This document shows positions 9,112 to 25,874 of a stretch of 64,000 nt of DNA, one piece after another (positions within the stretch are counted from its first letter, which is position 1; the number at the start of each line of letters is the position of its first letter). The notes beneath the pieces were generated by a model that was given only the letters and a program-made list of their open reading frames with translations, ran no database searches and was not told where the DNA came from. Source of the DNA: CALXVA01 sp944392465 (GTDB taxonomy: Bacteria; Bacillota; Clostridia; TANB77; CAG-508). The DNA lies in the NCBI GenBank assembly GCA_963931155.1, contig OZ006978.1, positions 1,426,001-1,490,000 on the forward strand, written 5' to 3'. The position numbers and the translations under genes are program-made.

Positions 9112-9137
9112 CTACTTAAAGAGATGGGGAAACTACA

Positions 9138-9434
9138 ATGTTGGTACGCAATATTTTTTGGCTGGTATCTATCTCGGCTCTGCTGGTGGTTTTGGTTGAC
9201 ATCGGAGTTCGTAGTGTGCTCACAATTAAGCACGAGTACGATACAATGAATGGTCTCAAGCTTCGGCTTGTTACTTCTTCAGCAATGTGTGCACTTTCGT
9301 TGCTGGTAGCTCTAACAAGTGGATCTGTGAGGGTTAACAAGATTGTATCTACTGCTATGATTGTGGTGTCTCTGCTTTATCTGATTAATATCATTTCAAT
9401 TATTATCAAGAGAAAGAAGCTCGAGCAGGATTAG
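9138..9434 (+). CDS. Small membrane protein of foreign base composition
   Basis: The 98-residue protein has three hydrophobic segments (about 6-29, 43-63 and 70-91) and a charged tail, KRKKLEQD. I do not recognise a family. The codons differ sharply from all neighbours: CTG, CTC, CGC, CGG, CGT, TCG and GTG are frequent, where surrounding genes almost exclusively use TTA, AGA, TCA and GTA. With its own consensus promoter, hairpin leader and strong terminator, it forms a self-contained cassette of about 500 bp. Transfer from a less AT-rich organism is the simplest inference. Confidence 0.65.
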   Translation: MLVRNIFWLVSISALLVVLVDIGVRSVLTIKHEYDTMNGLKLRLVTSSAMCALSLLVALTSGSVRVNKIVSTAMIVVSLLYLINIISIIIKRKKLEQD

Positions 9435-9488
9435 CAGGACCATCAAAGGCAAGAGAAAGGAGAACCTTATAGGAAAGGGATTTACAAA

Positions 9489-9523
9489 GGGTAGATGTCG
9501 ATGCATCTGCCCGCTATTTTTTT
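9489..9523 (+). terminator. Rho-independent terminator of the small cassette
   Basis: GGG-T-AGATG at 9489-9497 pairs with CATCT-G-CCC at 9504-9512. A GCTATTTTTTT tract follows. Confidence 0.85.
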
Positions 9524-9637
9524 GTATAGGAAAAGAGGCAAAAAATTTCTGGCAAATATAGGCAAAATACTTGAATAAATTTTTCACATATGATAAAATA
9601 CTATATGTTATGAAATGAGATAAAGTGAGGGAGAAAT

Positions 9638-9889
9638 ATGATAGAAATAATAAGAAATGTAGTATTAGTTATATATGTGTTAGTTTGCGTTGTTTTAATA
9701 ATCTTAGCAACAATACAAGCTAAAGACCAAAGTGGTGCATCTCAAACAATAACAGGAGCTGCTGCAAACAACTTCTATGAGCAAAACAAAGGTAGAACAA
9801 AAGAAGGAAAAATAAAAAGAGCAACAGTTATTTCAGGAGTATTGTTTGTTGTACTTGCTGTAGCACTTTCAATATTAATGGTTATGTAA
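9638..9889 (+). CDS. secG: Preprotein translocase subunit SecG
   Basis: The 83-residue protein has two transmembrane helices (about 5-25 and 61-82) with the polar SecG loop between them, including QSGASQTITGAAANNFYEQNKG. SecG joins SecYE in the export channel and helps SecA-driven translocation. Length and topology are typical. GAGGGAG precedes the ATG. secG followed by rnr is a conserved Firmicutes arrangement, which supports the call. Confidence 0.93.
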   Translation: MIEIIRNVVLVIYVLVCVVLIILATIQAKDQSGASQTITGAAANNFYEQNKGRTKEGKIKRATVISGVLFVVLAVALSILMVM

Positions 9890-9915
9890 TTAAAATATAT
9901 TGAATAAATGAGGGG

Positions 9916-9956
9916 CATATATATCTAATAAAAAGTATATATGTTCTTTTATTTTG
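9916..9956 (+). terminator. Probable terminator after secG
   Basis: CATATATA at 9916-9923 pairs with TATATATG at 9936-9943. A T-rich tract interrupted by C, A and G follows. The stem is pure A/T apart from its base, so it may terminate only partially. Confidence 0.5.
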
Positions 9957-10080
9957 TTATAGATAAGTTTTAAACTATATTTTTTAACGGGAAAATATGA
10001 TTTAAGTTATCGTATATCCATACGAAAATGTATAGACAAATTACAGCGAAAAAATAAAAAATATAAAGGAAAGAAAGATT

Positions 10081-12156
10081 ATGAAACATAAAAGAAATCA
10101 TAAAAAAGATTTGAAGAAATTAAATAAAAAACAGTCAAACATAAAAAGAGTAAAAATTAGAGAAAAACATAAAACAAGTAAATTAAGTAAAATAGATTAT
10201 AAGATTGAAAGTAGTGGCTTCGAAAACATTATTACTAAAGAAATTGATGCTAAAAGTATAAAAAATAAAGGTAATAGCACTAAAAATCTAAGCAATCAAA
10301 AACCAAAAGTAAAAGAAAATAGCAAAATATTTGACTTAGAAAAAGATACAATTGTAGGCATATTTCAAAAAAGTAGAAACTTTGGATTTGTTGTACCAGA
10401 TGATAAAAAGCTAGGTTCAGATATTTTTATATCAAAAAAGGATTGCATGAAAGCAAAAAATAATCAAAAGGTTGTAGTAAAAATTACTAAAATGCCACAT
10501 GCTGATAAAAGTGCTGAAGGAAAAATAATTGAAATAATAGGTGATATAGACCAAGCAGGTGTTGACATGATATCACTTATTAAAGAATATGATTTACCAT
10601 ATGAATTTCCAGAAAGAGTTATAAATCAGGCTAAATCTATAAGTCAAACCATAGATGAAAAAGACATTAAAAACAGAAGAGATTTAAGAAACGAAGAGAT
10701 TTTTACAATAGATGGAGAAGATGCAAAGGATTTAGATGATGCTGTGAATGTAAAAGAATTGCCTAATGGAAATTACATGTTAGGTGTGCATATAGCAGAT
10801 GTAAGTCACTATGTAAAAGAAGGCTCAGCATTAGATAAAGAAGCTGTTTTAAGAGGCACAAGTGTGTACATGCTAGATAGAGTTATACCAATGCTTCCAG
10901 TAGAATTATCAAATGGGATATGTAGTTTAAATGAGAAACAAGATAGATTTGCAATTTCTTGTGAGATGGAAATAAACAAAGAAGGAAAAGTAGTTTCATC
11001 AGATATATTTAAAAGTGTTATAAATGTTACTAAAAGAATGAGTTATACAAATGTACAAAAAATTTTAGAAGGTTCAGATGAAAAAGTCACAAAAGAATAT
11101 GCAAATTATATTAATCATTTTAAATTAATGGAAAAGCTTGCACATATATTAAAAACAAGAAGAGAAAAAAATGGTTCATTAAATTTAGATATTCCAGAAA
11201 CTAAAGTAGTATTAGACGAAAATGGTATTGCAGTAGATATAAAAAAATATGAATTAACATTTGCAAATGAAATAATAGAACAATTCATGCTTACTGCAAA
11301 TGAAACAGTAGCTGAAAAATTCTTTTGGTTAGAAGCACCATTCATCTACAGAGTTCATGAAGCACCAGATATGGAAAAAGTAGCAGAACTAAATAAATTC
11401 TTATTTAATCTAGGATATAAAGTAAAAACAAGCAAAGAAGAAGTTCATCCAAAAGCATTTGCTGTGGTTTTAGAAGAAATACAAGGCAAACCAGAAGAAA
11501 GAGTAATATCAAACCTAATTTTAAGAACATTAAAAGTAGCAAGATACGAAAGTGAAAACAAAGGACACTTTGGAATTGCAAGTAAATATTATTGCCACTT
11601 TACATCTCCAATTAGAAGATATCCAGACTTATTTATCCACAGAATAATATCAAAATATTTAAAAAATGGATATAATATGTCTGATGAAGAAATAGCAAAA
11701 TATAGTGTGCAAGCAACAAGATATGCAGAAAGTTCATCAGAAAGAGAAAAAGTCGCACAGAAAGTGGAAAGAGAAAGTGTAGATATAAAAATGGCGGAAT
11801 ATATGCAATCACATATTGGTGAAGAATATGATGGAATTATATCTAGCATAATGTCGTTTGGAGTATTTGTAGAATTAGAAAATACAGTAGAAGGTATGAT
11901 AAGATTTGAAGATTTAGGAGACGAATATTTCATATATGATGAAAACACAAAAACATTACTTGGAGAGAGTAGCAAAAAAATGTATCATATAGGAGACAGC
12001 ATTAGAATTAAAGTTATAAAAGCAAACAAAGAACTAAGGCAAATCGACTTCGCATTGTCATCTTTGGGGACAGGCTCTTTACTGCCAAACATGTCACCTA
12101 AGGGGACAGGCTCTTTACTGCCAAACATGTCACCTAAAGGGACAGACTCTTTATAG
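10081..12156 (+). CDS. rnr: Ribonuclease R
   Basis: The 691-residue protein is a 3'-5' exoribonuclease that degrades structured RNA. Residues 1-85 are a lysine-rich, probably disordered tail. A cold-shock domain begins near 92 (GIFQKSRNFGFVVPDD). The RNB catalytic domain has the metal-binding aspartates in TIDGEDAKDLDDAV at 209-222. An S1 domain covers about 575-662 (YDGIISSIMSFGVFVELEN). Residues from about 663 are an added tail, GTGSLLPNMSPK repeated, encoded by a 36-bp DNA repeat, so the natural C-terminus has been replaced or extended. AAAGGAAAGAAAG precedes the ATG. It lies downstream of secG as usual. Confidence 0.93.
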   Translation: MKHKRNHKKDLKKLNKKQSNIKRVKIREKHKTSKLSKIDYKIESSGFENIITKEIDAKSIKNKGNSTKNLSNQKPKVKENSKIFDLEKDTIVGIFQKSRNFGFVVPDDKKLGSDIFISKKDCMKAKNNQKVVVKITKMPHADKSAEGKIIEIIGDIDQAGVDMISLIKEYDLPYEFPERVINQAKSISQTIDEKDIKNRRDLRNEEIFTIDGEDAKDLDDAVNVKELPNGNYMLGVHIADVSHYVKEGSALDKEAVLRGTSVYMLDRVIPMLPVELSNGICSLNEKQDRFAISCEMEINKEGKVVSSDIFKSVINVTKRMSYTNVQKILEGSDEKVTKEYANYINHFKLMEKLAHILKTRREKNGSLNLDIPETKVVLDENGIAVDIKKYELTFANEIIEQFMLTANETVAEKFFWLEAPFIYRVHEAPDMEKVAELNKFLFNLGYKVKTSKEEVHPKAFAVVLEEIQGKPEERVISNLILRTLKVARYESENKGHFGIASKYYCHFTSPIRRYPDLFIHRIISKYLKNGYNMSDEEIAKYSVQATRYAESSSEREKVAQKVERESVDIKMAEYMQSHIGEEYDGIISSIMSFGVFVELENTVEGMIRFEDLGDEYFIYDENTKTLLGESSKKMYHIGDSIRIKVIKANKELRQIDFALSSLGTGSLLPNMSPKGTGSLLPNMSPKGTDSL
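12066..12156 (+). repeat. 36-bp tandem repeat within the 3' end of rnr
   Basis: Units begin at 12066, 12102 and 12138 (period exactly 36 bp, about 2.5 copies), each with a (G)GGGACAGGCTCTTTA core followed by CCAAACATGTCACCTAA. In frame they encode GTGSLLPNMSPK twice and then GTDSL-stop. The same element occurs inverted at 125-205, at the 3' end of another gene. Confidence 0.85.
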
Positions 12157-12312
12157 TTAAACCATTAAATTAGGTACAATCAAGCAAAAAACTGCTAAAA
12201 CATACAAAACTATTCCAACAACCTTATTGTTGTTATCATGAAATTCTGTATAACCAACTACAACAGTTTCTAGAAAAGCATATACTGATGCTAAAAAAAT
12301 AACAAAACTCAT
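12157..12312 (-). CDS. Small hydrophobic protein, 51 aa
   Basis: The minus-strand frame starts at ATG 12312 and stops at 12157, directly abutting the end of rnr. It has a textbook GGAGG eight bases before the ATG. The product has two hydrophobic segments (about 2-20 and 32-48) around a polar HDNNNK turn. I do not recognise a family. It lies 114 bp downstream of gerAC on the same strand and may be transcribed with the gerA operon, but this is inference. Confidence 0.6.
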   Translation of the reverse strand: MSFVIFLASVYAFLETVVVGYTEFHDNNNKVVGIVLYVLAVFCLIVPNLMV

Positions 12313-12426
12313 AAGTGTAACCTCCAAACCTTAATGTAACAAAACTAATTAATTAGTATAATGCAAATTTGTAAAATAAACAACATAATGCAAATAGCAT
12401 AGTACAAACAGCACATTAATAAGCAT

Positions 12427-13671
12427 TTATTCTGATGTGTCTACTAATAAATAGCTTGACCTTAAATTTACGTTCACTTCTACATCAAAAAAAGCATCTT
12501 TATAATGATGAAGCCAATTATAGTTTTCCCATTCGTCTTGAGTATAAAAATATTTTAAAGCATATAAACCAAATTGATCAATGTCGGCATTTAGCTCTTT
12601 AGAGGTTTTGTATAAATAGTTATAAATCTTTTCCTCTAAAAATGCATTTGCTGACTTTTCTATTTTAGAAGTTGTGGCTTCATCATTTAAATCTATGTTT
12701 CTGTTCATAGATTGCATTTTAGCATTAACATTTATTTTGGATTTTATATATGGCGTAGAATTTGTTATATAAACAGAACTCTTAGCCTGCTTTTCTGTTT
12801 CTATATACAAATCAATATAATCTAAATTTTCTATAGGACTTGGAATTCTAATTTGGGCATTTTTTAATTTGTTAGAAATAATTAAATGACAAATTGATTC
12901 TAATCCATTTAATTCTCCTACAAATTTATCATCCTTAAAAACGGCTAACCCCATATTTTCAACTCCAGCTTCACCAGAAATTGGTGTTTGACCAGCTGTG
13001 TAGTATGAATCGTTATTAGAAGATTCGGTTGGTAGTTTCTGTGTTTCGCTAGAATTTATAGAACCTAGTACAGCAACAGGTTCTGCAGAAGTATATGTCA
13101 TTGCAGATAAAAATTCATTACAAGTTATACTTTCTGTATAACCTGTGTATTCGCTAGAAGTAGGAGCAATTTCATAATATCTTGCAGAAACTTTATCTAA
13201 AACGGGAGCAGAATATTCCAAATATGTTTTAGCATCACATTTACTAACAATTATATTAGAATCAGAACGAAATTGTACATCATTAATAAGAGTATATAAA
13301 TACTCTTCAATACCTTCTCCTGCAAGCTCTTCGGAAACAACTAAAACCTTACAATGAGATAAATTTACTTCTTTTCCTAGGTAACTGTTAAATAATGTAA
13401 TTCCTGTATTTATAGAAGGACATTCTATTGAATTTACAACAACAGAAGCGGATTGGGATGAATCGCCAGAAGAACTACTACTACTGTTTGGAAGAGATAT
13501 TTGAAGACTTAAATTTAAATTCTCGTTGTCTCCAACGTCCAAACCAATAGCAACAACATAAGCTAAGTTATCAATTCCTTTTATTCCATAATAATTACTA
13601 GATGAAATAATTAAAAGAAGTACTAATATGAAAATTGCAAAAATTTTTCTTGCTTTAAAAGTTTTTTTCAA
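12427..13671 (-). CDS. GerAC-like spore germination protein without lipobox
   Basis: The 414-residue protein belongs to the Ger(x)C family, the C subunit of nutrient germinant receptors in the spore inner membrane. The N-terminal helix (about 9-24) is followed by IKGIDNLAYVVAIGLDVG, which corresponds to the family segment after the lipid-anchored cysteine. The cysteine is absent here (ISSSNYYGIKG), so the protein is probably kept by an uncleaved N-terminal helix rather than a lipid. Translation probably starts at TTG 13671, with GGAGG nine bases upstream. It is the last of the three receptor genes. Confidence 0.85.
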   Translation of the reverse strand: MKKTFKARKIFAIFILVLLLIISSSNYYGIKGIDNLAYVVAIGLDVGDNENLNLSLQISLPNSSSSSSGDSSQSASVVVNSIECPSINTGITLFNSYLGKEVNLSHCKVLVVSEELAGEGIEEYLYTLINDVQFRSDSNIIVSKCDAKTYLEYSAPVLDKVSARYYEIAPTSSEYTGYTESITCNEFLSAMTYTSAEPVAVLGSINSSETQKLPTESSNNDSYYTAGQTPISGEAGVENMGLAVFKDDKFVGELNGLESICHLIISNKLKNAQIRIPSPIENLDYIDLYIETEKQAKSSVYITNSTPYIKSKINVNAKMQSMNRNIDLNDEATTSKIEKSANAFLEEKIYNYLYKTSKELNADIDQFGLYALKYFYTQDEWENYNWLHHYKDAFFDVEVNVNLRSSYLLVDTSE

Positions 13672-13755
13672 ATTGAAAATCCTCCATCTTTTTTAATCAA
13701 AAAAATTAAAATTCGAAAATTCATAAAATAAGCACAAACCTCAACATATACAAAA

Positions 13756-14844
13756 CTACAACTTTTTCTTTTTTATGTTTGCGAGAATCAGTATTATTGT
13801 AAAGATTACAAAAACGAGGGCTAAAGTACCGTATTTATAAAAAGCATTTGCCACTTTTTCTAATTCAAAAACATTATCAATAATAAGTGCTACTACAAAT
13901 ATAAAGCATGAGAATGTTATTGCTAGTGGTTTACTATTTTTCTCTTCCATATTTGTAAGTTTTCTAAATATATTTATACAGAACATTATAGCAATGCTAA
14001 TAAAAGACATAAGAGCTAAAGCCCATATAAATATAAAAATAAGTTCTGGTCTTTCTAAAAATCCACTTAACTTGCTATTAACTATAATAAAGTAAATAGG
14101 GGATAATCTAGAAATATAGTATATATCTGAAAATGCAAATACCAATGTGGCAATTGCAAGTATTAATAAAATACCACATATAATCACTGAAATATATGCT
14201 ACCTTAGAGGTATCTTCTTTTTTATTTAATAAAGGTGATATAAAAAATAAAAAGAAAAGCCCATTAAATGCAAATATATTACTTGCTCCATATAAAAATA
14301 TTTTATCTGCACCATTTGCAAACAATGGAAGTGAATGTTCAAACTTAAACAAATCAACTACAAATATAAAAGTTAATGCTACACTTATAAGAGCTATTGG
14401 TATAATAATTGTATTTGTTTTAATAATTGATTTTCTACCAATAAAATTTGCTACTACTGCTATAAAAAGAAAAATAAATAAGAAAAAAGCAATAGGATAA
14501 TTATTAAAATACAACAATAATAAATTTTTAGAAAACATACGAGTCAAAAAAGCTGTTTCCATTATTAGATACACAATACAAAGAATACCAATTAAAACTT
14601 TTAAAAATTTACCACCAACATATTCAGAAATGTCAATAATATCTAAACCAGAAAACTTTTTTAAAAGCTTTACAATAAGTATTGTAAAAATTAAACCCAA
14701 AATAAAAATATAAATGCAATTTAAAATAGAGCTAGTTCCTGAATTATCTAGAATCATTTGAGGCAAATTTAAAACAATATGATTAATAAACAAAACAACT
14801 ATAAGACAAATTGCTTCAAAATTACCAAGTTTTGTATAATTCAT
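13756..14844 (-). CDS. GerAB-type spore germination permease
   Basis: The 362-residue protein is almost entirely hydrophobic, with about ten transmembrane segments. It matches the GerAB subfamily of amino-acid/polyamine permease-like proteins, the germinant-binding B subunit. The segment LGNFEAICLIVVLFINHIV and the Pro-rich SRLSPIYFIIVNSKLSGFLERPE resemble the family. Length is typical (about 360 aa). AGAAAGGAG precedes the ATG. It lies between gerAA and gerAC in the usual order. Confidence 0.88.
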   Translation of the reverse strand: MNYTKLGNFEAICLIVVLFINHIVLNLPQMILDNSGTSSILNCIYIFILGLIFTILIVKLLKKFSGLDIIDISEYVGGKFLKVLIGILCIVYLIMETAFLTRMFSKNLLLLYFNNYPIAFFLFIFLFIAVVANFIGRKSIIKTNTIIIPIALISVALTFIFVVDLFKFEHSLPLFANGADKIFLYGASNIFAFNGLFFLFFISPLLNKKEDTSKVAYISVIICGILLILAIATLVFAFSDIYYISRLSPIYFIIVNSKLSGFLERPELIFIFIWALALMSFISIAIMFCINIFRKLTNMEEKNSKPLAITFSCFIFVVALIIDNVFELEKVANAFYKYGTLALVFVIFTIILILANIKKKKL

Positions 14845-14946
14845 AGGCTAACTCCTTTCTTTTAATTATTCTAATATTGCTTAGTTTTTGTTATTTTAAC
14901 ATCGTTAATTATCCACTTTTTTCAAAAATCAAGATAATATATTTCG

Positions 14947-15345
14947 TTAAATTTTCCATTTCATGCTAATACTTCCTTGTTTATCAGGTCTTTTCGTGTC
15001 TAAAAAATCATCTCTTTTTTCTCTCTTCCATATAGGGTGTGCAAAAATGCCATTGGAAACATTTCCTTTAGAAGGAATATATGGATCTAAATAAGAAACA
15101 CCAAAAGATTGAATATTATTTATCATTATTAAATGAATGAATACTCCCATTGCTATTCCTAGTATGCCAGCGAAATATCCTAATATAATATATAAGAATC
15201 TTGCAACTCTACAATGAAATGCCAAATAATAATCTGGAATAGCAAAAGACGTAATTCCGGTTATTGCAACTATTATTATTAAAATAGGACTGACTATTCC
15301 AGCATCAACAGCAGCTTGACCTATGATAAGAGCACCGTATAACAC
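14947..15345 (-). CDS. GerAA-like protein, C-terminal fragment after frameshift
   Basis: This fragment carries the last membrane segments of GerAA: GALIIGQAAVDAGIVSP, ITSFAIPDYYLAFHCRVARF and the ending QSFGVSYLDPYIP. It is joined to the middle part (15305-15562) once one extra base near 15337 is removed. On the coding strand GTT ATA CGG TGC then becomes GTT ATA GGT GCT and reads VIGALIIGQ as in intact family members. The apparent GTG start of this fragment is therefore artificial. Together with 15456-16646 it forms one gene of about 565 codons. Confidence 0.8.
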   Translation of the reverse strand: MLYGALIIGQAAVDAGIVSPILIIIVAITGITSFAIPDYYLAFHCRVARFLYIILGYFAGILGIAMGVFIHLIMINNIQSFGVSYLDPYIPSKGNVSNGIFAHPIWKREKRDDFLDTKRPDKQGSISMKWKI

Positions 15346-15562
15346 CTATAGTTGGCCCAATAGGAGTAGGAACTCTAAGGCTAGCTTCTCTGATAAGTTC
15401 AAAAGAGACTTCCATAATAATTATTTCGAAAATAATTGAAAATGGTACAGAGGATCTAGATGAAACAATAGCAAAGAGTAGCTCTGTAGGAATAAACTCC
15501 TGATGAAAGTAAGTTATGGCTACATATATTCCGTGGCAATAGTAATGTAATACAAAGAGCAA
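15305..15562 (-). pseudogene. GerAA-like protein, middle segment in a third frame
   Basis: Only the part reading GIYVAITYFHQEFIPTELL through REASLRVPTPIGPTIGVI (about 15340-15532) is genuine GerAA sequence. It is the conserved membrane-domain core. Upstream of it, removing one G at plus-strand 15533 restores LLLPGIYVAITYFHQE, the expected family sequence. Downstream, removing G 15337 joins it to the C-terminal fragment. Both extra bases are a C before GG on the coding strand. Confidence 0.75.
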
Positions 15563-16646
15563 AAACTCTAATAAATTTTAAAAGATTAGCAAATTGAAAT
15601 TTTATATTTTTATCTTCAGAAGACTCTAAAAAGTCTATAAAAGTTGCAGGAATAATTAATGCATATGGACTTCCATTAACAAGTATAGCAATTCTTCCCT
15701 CAAGCAAATAAGTACCAGTTTTGTCTGGTCTTTCTGTAGAAATAATTTGAGGAATACTGTATTTACTGTCATCTTCTATTAATTGTTCTAATTGTCCGGA
15801 TGAGATTAAATAATCAATATCAATATTATTTAATCTATATTTAGCCTCAGCAACCAAATCGTTATTTGTAATATTATTTATATAACAAATAGCACAATTA
15901 GTTTGACTAATTTTGCCTATCTTAACACTTTCAATTATTAAATTTTCGTTATTTACAATTCTTCTTATCAAAGTGGTATTTATACGTATATTTTCAACAA
16001 AAGCTTCTTGAGGACCTCTAATAACTACTTCATTTTCAGGTTTTGCAACACTTCTAAACTGAAATCCTTTTATGTCTATATCAAATGCAATATTTAAAGT
16101 ATCTATAAATAAAGCACAAGCACCAGAATTTATACTATTAAAAATGTCCTTAAAATCGTGCCTTATTTTTAAATTATTTTGAGGCAATAAATTGTTATAA
16201 ATATAATCCTTTAAATCAAATTTTTTTACTTTTCTAACAGTTATATTATTCGTAACTGCTTCAGAAACAACTTGGGTTTGATTTCCTTCAAATGAGTTAG
16301 ATTGGTTTTTTAACATTAAAGGTTTTAGCACATAATTATTAATTAAATCTATACTAACCATTCCATCTACAAAAAGAAGAAAAGCTCTATATTGTCTGTT
16401 TCTTGCAGAAAGGGTAAATTCTCTTAAAATAATATCACTATTAATTAAAAGATTATATTTAGTCTTTATATATTCTATATTCACATCTATACTTGAAAAA
16501 ATCTCTTTTGCATCATCTATTGTATTAAAAGTTTCGTTTGCAACTTTATTGTTACTTATAGAATTATCCTCAGCAGGAAGTGTAAACTTAAGAGAGTCTT
16601 CCTCTACAGGAGCAAACACATCTTTTAATATATCCATGAACTTCAT
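15456..16646 (-). CDS. GerAA-like spore germination protein, N-terminal part (frameshifted)
   Basis: This is the A subunit of a germinant receptor. The hydrophilic N-terminal domain is complete (about residues 40-340), with RPDKTGTYLLEGRIAILVNGSPYALIIPATF, very typical of GerA/SpoVAF proteins. The first membrane helix runs to LLLP and is then followed by out-of-frame sequence. The true continuation is in the next frame after a single inserted base at 15533. It is divergent from the gene at 16795 and heads the gerAA-gerAB-gerAC operon. As assembled the receptor would not be functional; a sequence error is quite possible. Confidence 0.85.
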   Translation of the reverse strand: MKFMDILKDVFAPVEEDSLKFTLPAEDNSISNNKVANETFNTIDDAKEIFSSIDVNIEYIKTKYNLLINSDIILREFTLSARNRQYRAFLLFVDGMVSIDLINNYVLKPLMLKNQSNSFEGNQTQVVSEAVTNNITVRKVKKFDLKDYIYNNLLPQNNLKIRHDFKDIFNSINSGACALFIDTLNIAFDIDIKGFQFRSVAKPENEVVIRGPQEAFVENIRINTTLIRRIVNNENLIIESVKIGKISQTNCAICYINNITNNDLVAEAKYRLNNIDIDYLISSGQLEQLIEDDSKYSIPQIISTERPDKTGTYLLEGRIAILVNGSPYALIIPATFIDFLESSEDKNIKFQFANLLKFIRVFALCITLLLPRNICSHNLLSSGVYSYRATLCYCFI

Positions 16647-16794
16647 AGTATATAAATTAATCTCCTTTTTAAGTAATTTGTTTTATAATATATTTTCCTA
16701 AAAAAAATAATTTATGTAAAAAAATAAAAAATATAGTAATTTTTATTTTTTTATGATATACTCAATTTATAAATTTTTTAAATGGGAGGAATTT

Positions 16795-17460
16795 ATGAAA
16801 ACAAGTAATATTGTAATATTTTTAATAGTTGTAATTATTATAGCTGGAATATTTGGTTTTGCTATATGGGATATGAAAGATGAAACAGAAACTATAGAAG
16901 AAAATAGTATCTTAAATTCTACAAATTCTGATGTGTTAATTCTAAACGAAACTCAAAATGGAAATTTAATAATAACTGAACCATCAAATACATTAAACCA
17001 GGATAATAACTCAATGCAAAATTTAAATATGTACAAAGGTGAATGGTATATTAGTCAAGAGGAATATGCTAATGAAGAGCGAATAGATGAATTAATGGAT
17101 AGAAGAGAAGACCATCTAATTACAGATGAAGAATTTGAAAACCAACTACAAACATTAAAAAATGATGAGTTTGCTGAATTAGATGTTGATGAGTATTTTG
17201 GAAATTCTATAAAATTTGATTTTGAATTAACAGGACCTGCACCAACACAAAGAGTTGCAAGAATAGAGGATATGGTTGTAGAATTAAACAATAATGTAGG
17301 AACTTTTACATATATTGATAATTGGGGAACAAGTGGAAATGGAACAATAACATTAAAAGATAACCAAATAGAATTAAAACTAGAAACAACTAAAGTAAAC
17401 CAAGGCACATTATGGGGAGTAGAAGGCTCATATACATTTTCATTTAGATTAGGTGACTAA
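16795..17460 (+). CDS. Membrane-anchored extracytoplasmic protein of unknown function
   Basis: The product of about 221 residues has an N-terminal helix (about 5-27), an Asn/Glu-rich linker, an acidic helical stretch (EERIDELMDRREDHLITDEEFENQL) and a C-terminal beta-rich domain (ELTGPAPTQRVARIEDMVVELNNNVGTFTYIDNWGTSGNGTITL). I do not recognise a named family. An ATG at 16753 lies in frame, but GGGAGG six bases before the ATG at 16795 marks the latter as the real start. It is transcribed away from gerAA and ends in a strong terminator, so it is separate from the following operon. Confidence 0.7.
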   Translation: MKTSNIVIFLIVVIIIAGIFGFAIWDMKDETETIEENSILNSTNSDVLILNETQNGNLIITEPSNTLNQDNNSMQNLNMYKGEWYISQEEYANEERIDELMDRREDHLITDEEFENQLQTLKNDEFAELDVDEYFGNSIKFDFELTGPAPTQRVARIEDMVVELNNNVGTFTYIDNWGTSGNGTITLKDNQIELKLETTKVNQGTLWGVEGSYTFSFRLGD

Positions 17461-17523
17461 TTTAACGCGAAAAAATATTTGTCTGAAAGTATATAGGCAT
17501 AATAAAGAACTAAAATTAAAAAT

Positions 17524-17565
17524 AAATAGCATTTTACTAAAAAAGTAAAATGCTATTTATTTTTT
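17524..17565 (+). terminator. Rho-independent terminator
   Basis: AAATAGCATTTTAC at 17524-17537 pairs perfectly with GTAAAATGCTATTT at 17545-17558. A T run follows. Confidence 0.9.
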
Positions 17566-17756
17566 AACTTACTTAAATGTCAGAATCAATTAGTTCATTA
17601 AGATTTAATCTATTTATATTACAGAAATATTACAGAAATATGACATTTTTGTAAACGGCTTTTTTTCTTATTTCTAAAAATGTTGAAAAATCAAGGAAAA
17701 TACAATTCGCTGTAATGTTTGCTAAAAATTGACAGTTCTTTTTTTCGACAAAAGTA

Positions 17757-17785
17757 TTGAAAAAAATTTTCTTTATCGATATAAT
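17757..17785 (+). promoter_or_regulatory. Promoter of the surface-protein/F-type ATPase operon
   Basis: TTGAAA at 17757-17762 and TATAAT at 17780-17785 are separated by 17 bp. The start codon of the first gene is about 70 bp further on, after AGAAGGAGA. The 402-bp gap from 17461 to 17862 holds only the preceding terminator and this promoter. No strong terminator is seen until about 31228, so the operon is about 13.4 kb. Confidence 0.75.
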
Positions 17786-17847
17786 ATGATTACATCGATT
17801 AGATTGGAGAAAAGCGGAATAAATCTTAAAGAGAAACATCAAGATAA

Positions 17848-24730
<6,883 letters not shown>

Positions 24731-24734
24731 ATAA

Positions 24735-24992
<258 letters not shown>

Positions 24993-24999
24993 AAGGTGA

Positions 25000-25854
<855 letters not shown>

Positions 25855-25874
25855 AGAAAGGAGAACATTTAGTT

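Noticed and set aside
12066..12156. CRISPR array
   Set aside because: The 36-bp units are contiguous without variable spacers and lie in frame inside rnr.
14947..16646. Programmed frameshifting in gerAA
   Set aside because: There is no slippery heptamer or stimulatory structure at either site, and the same extra C before GG explains both breaks and the one at 49301.
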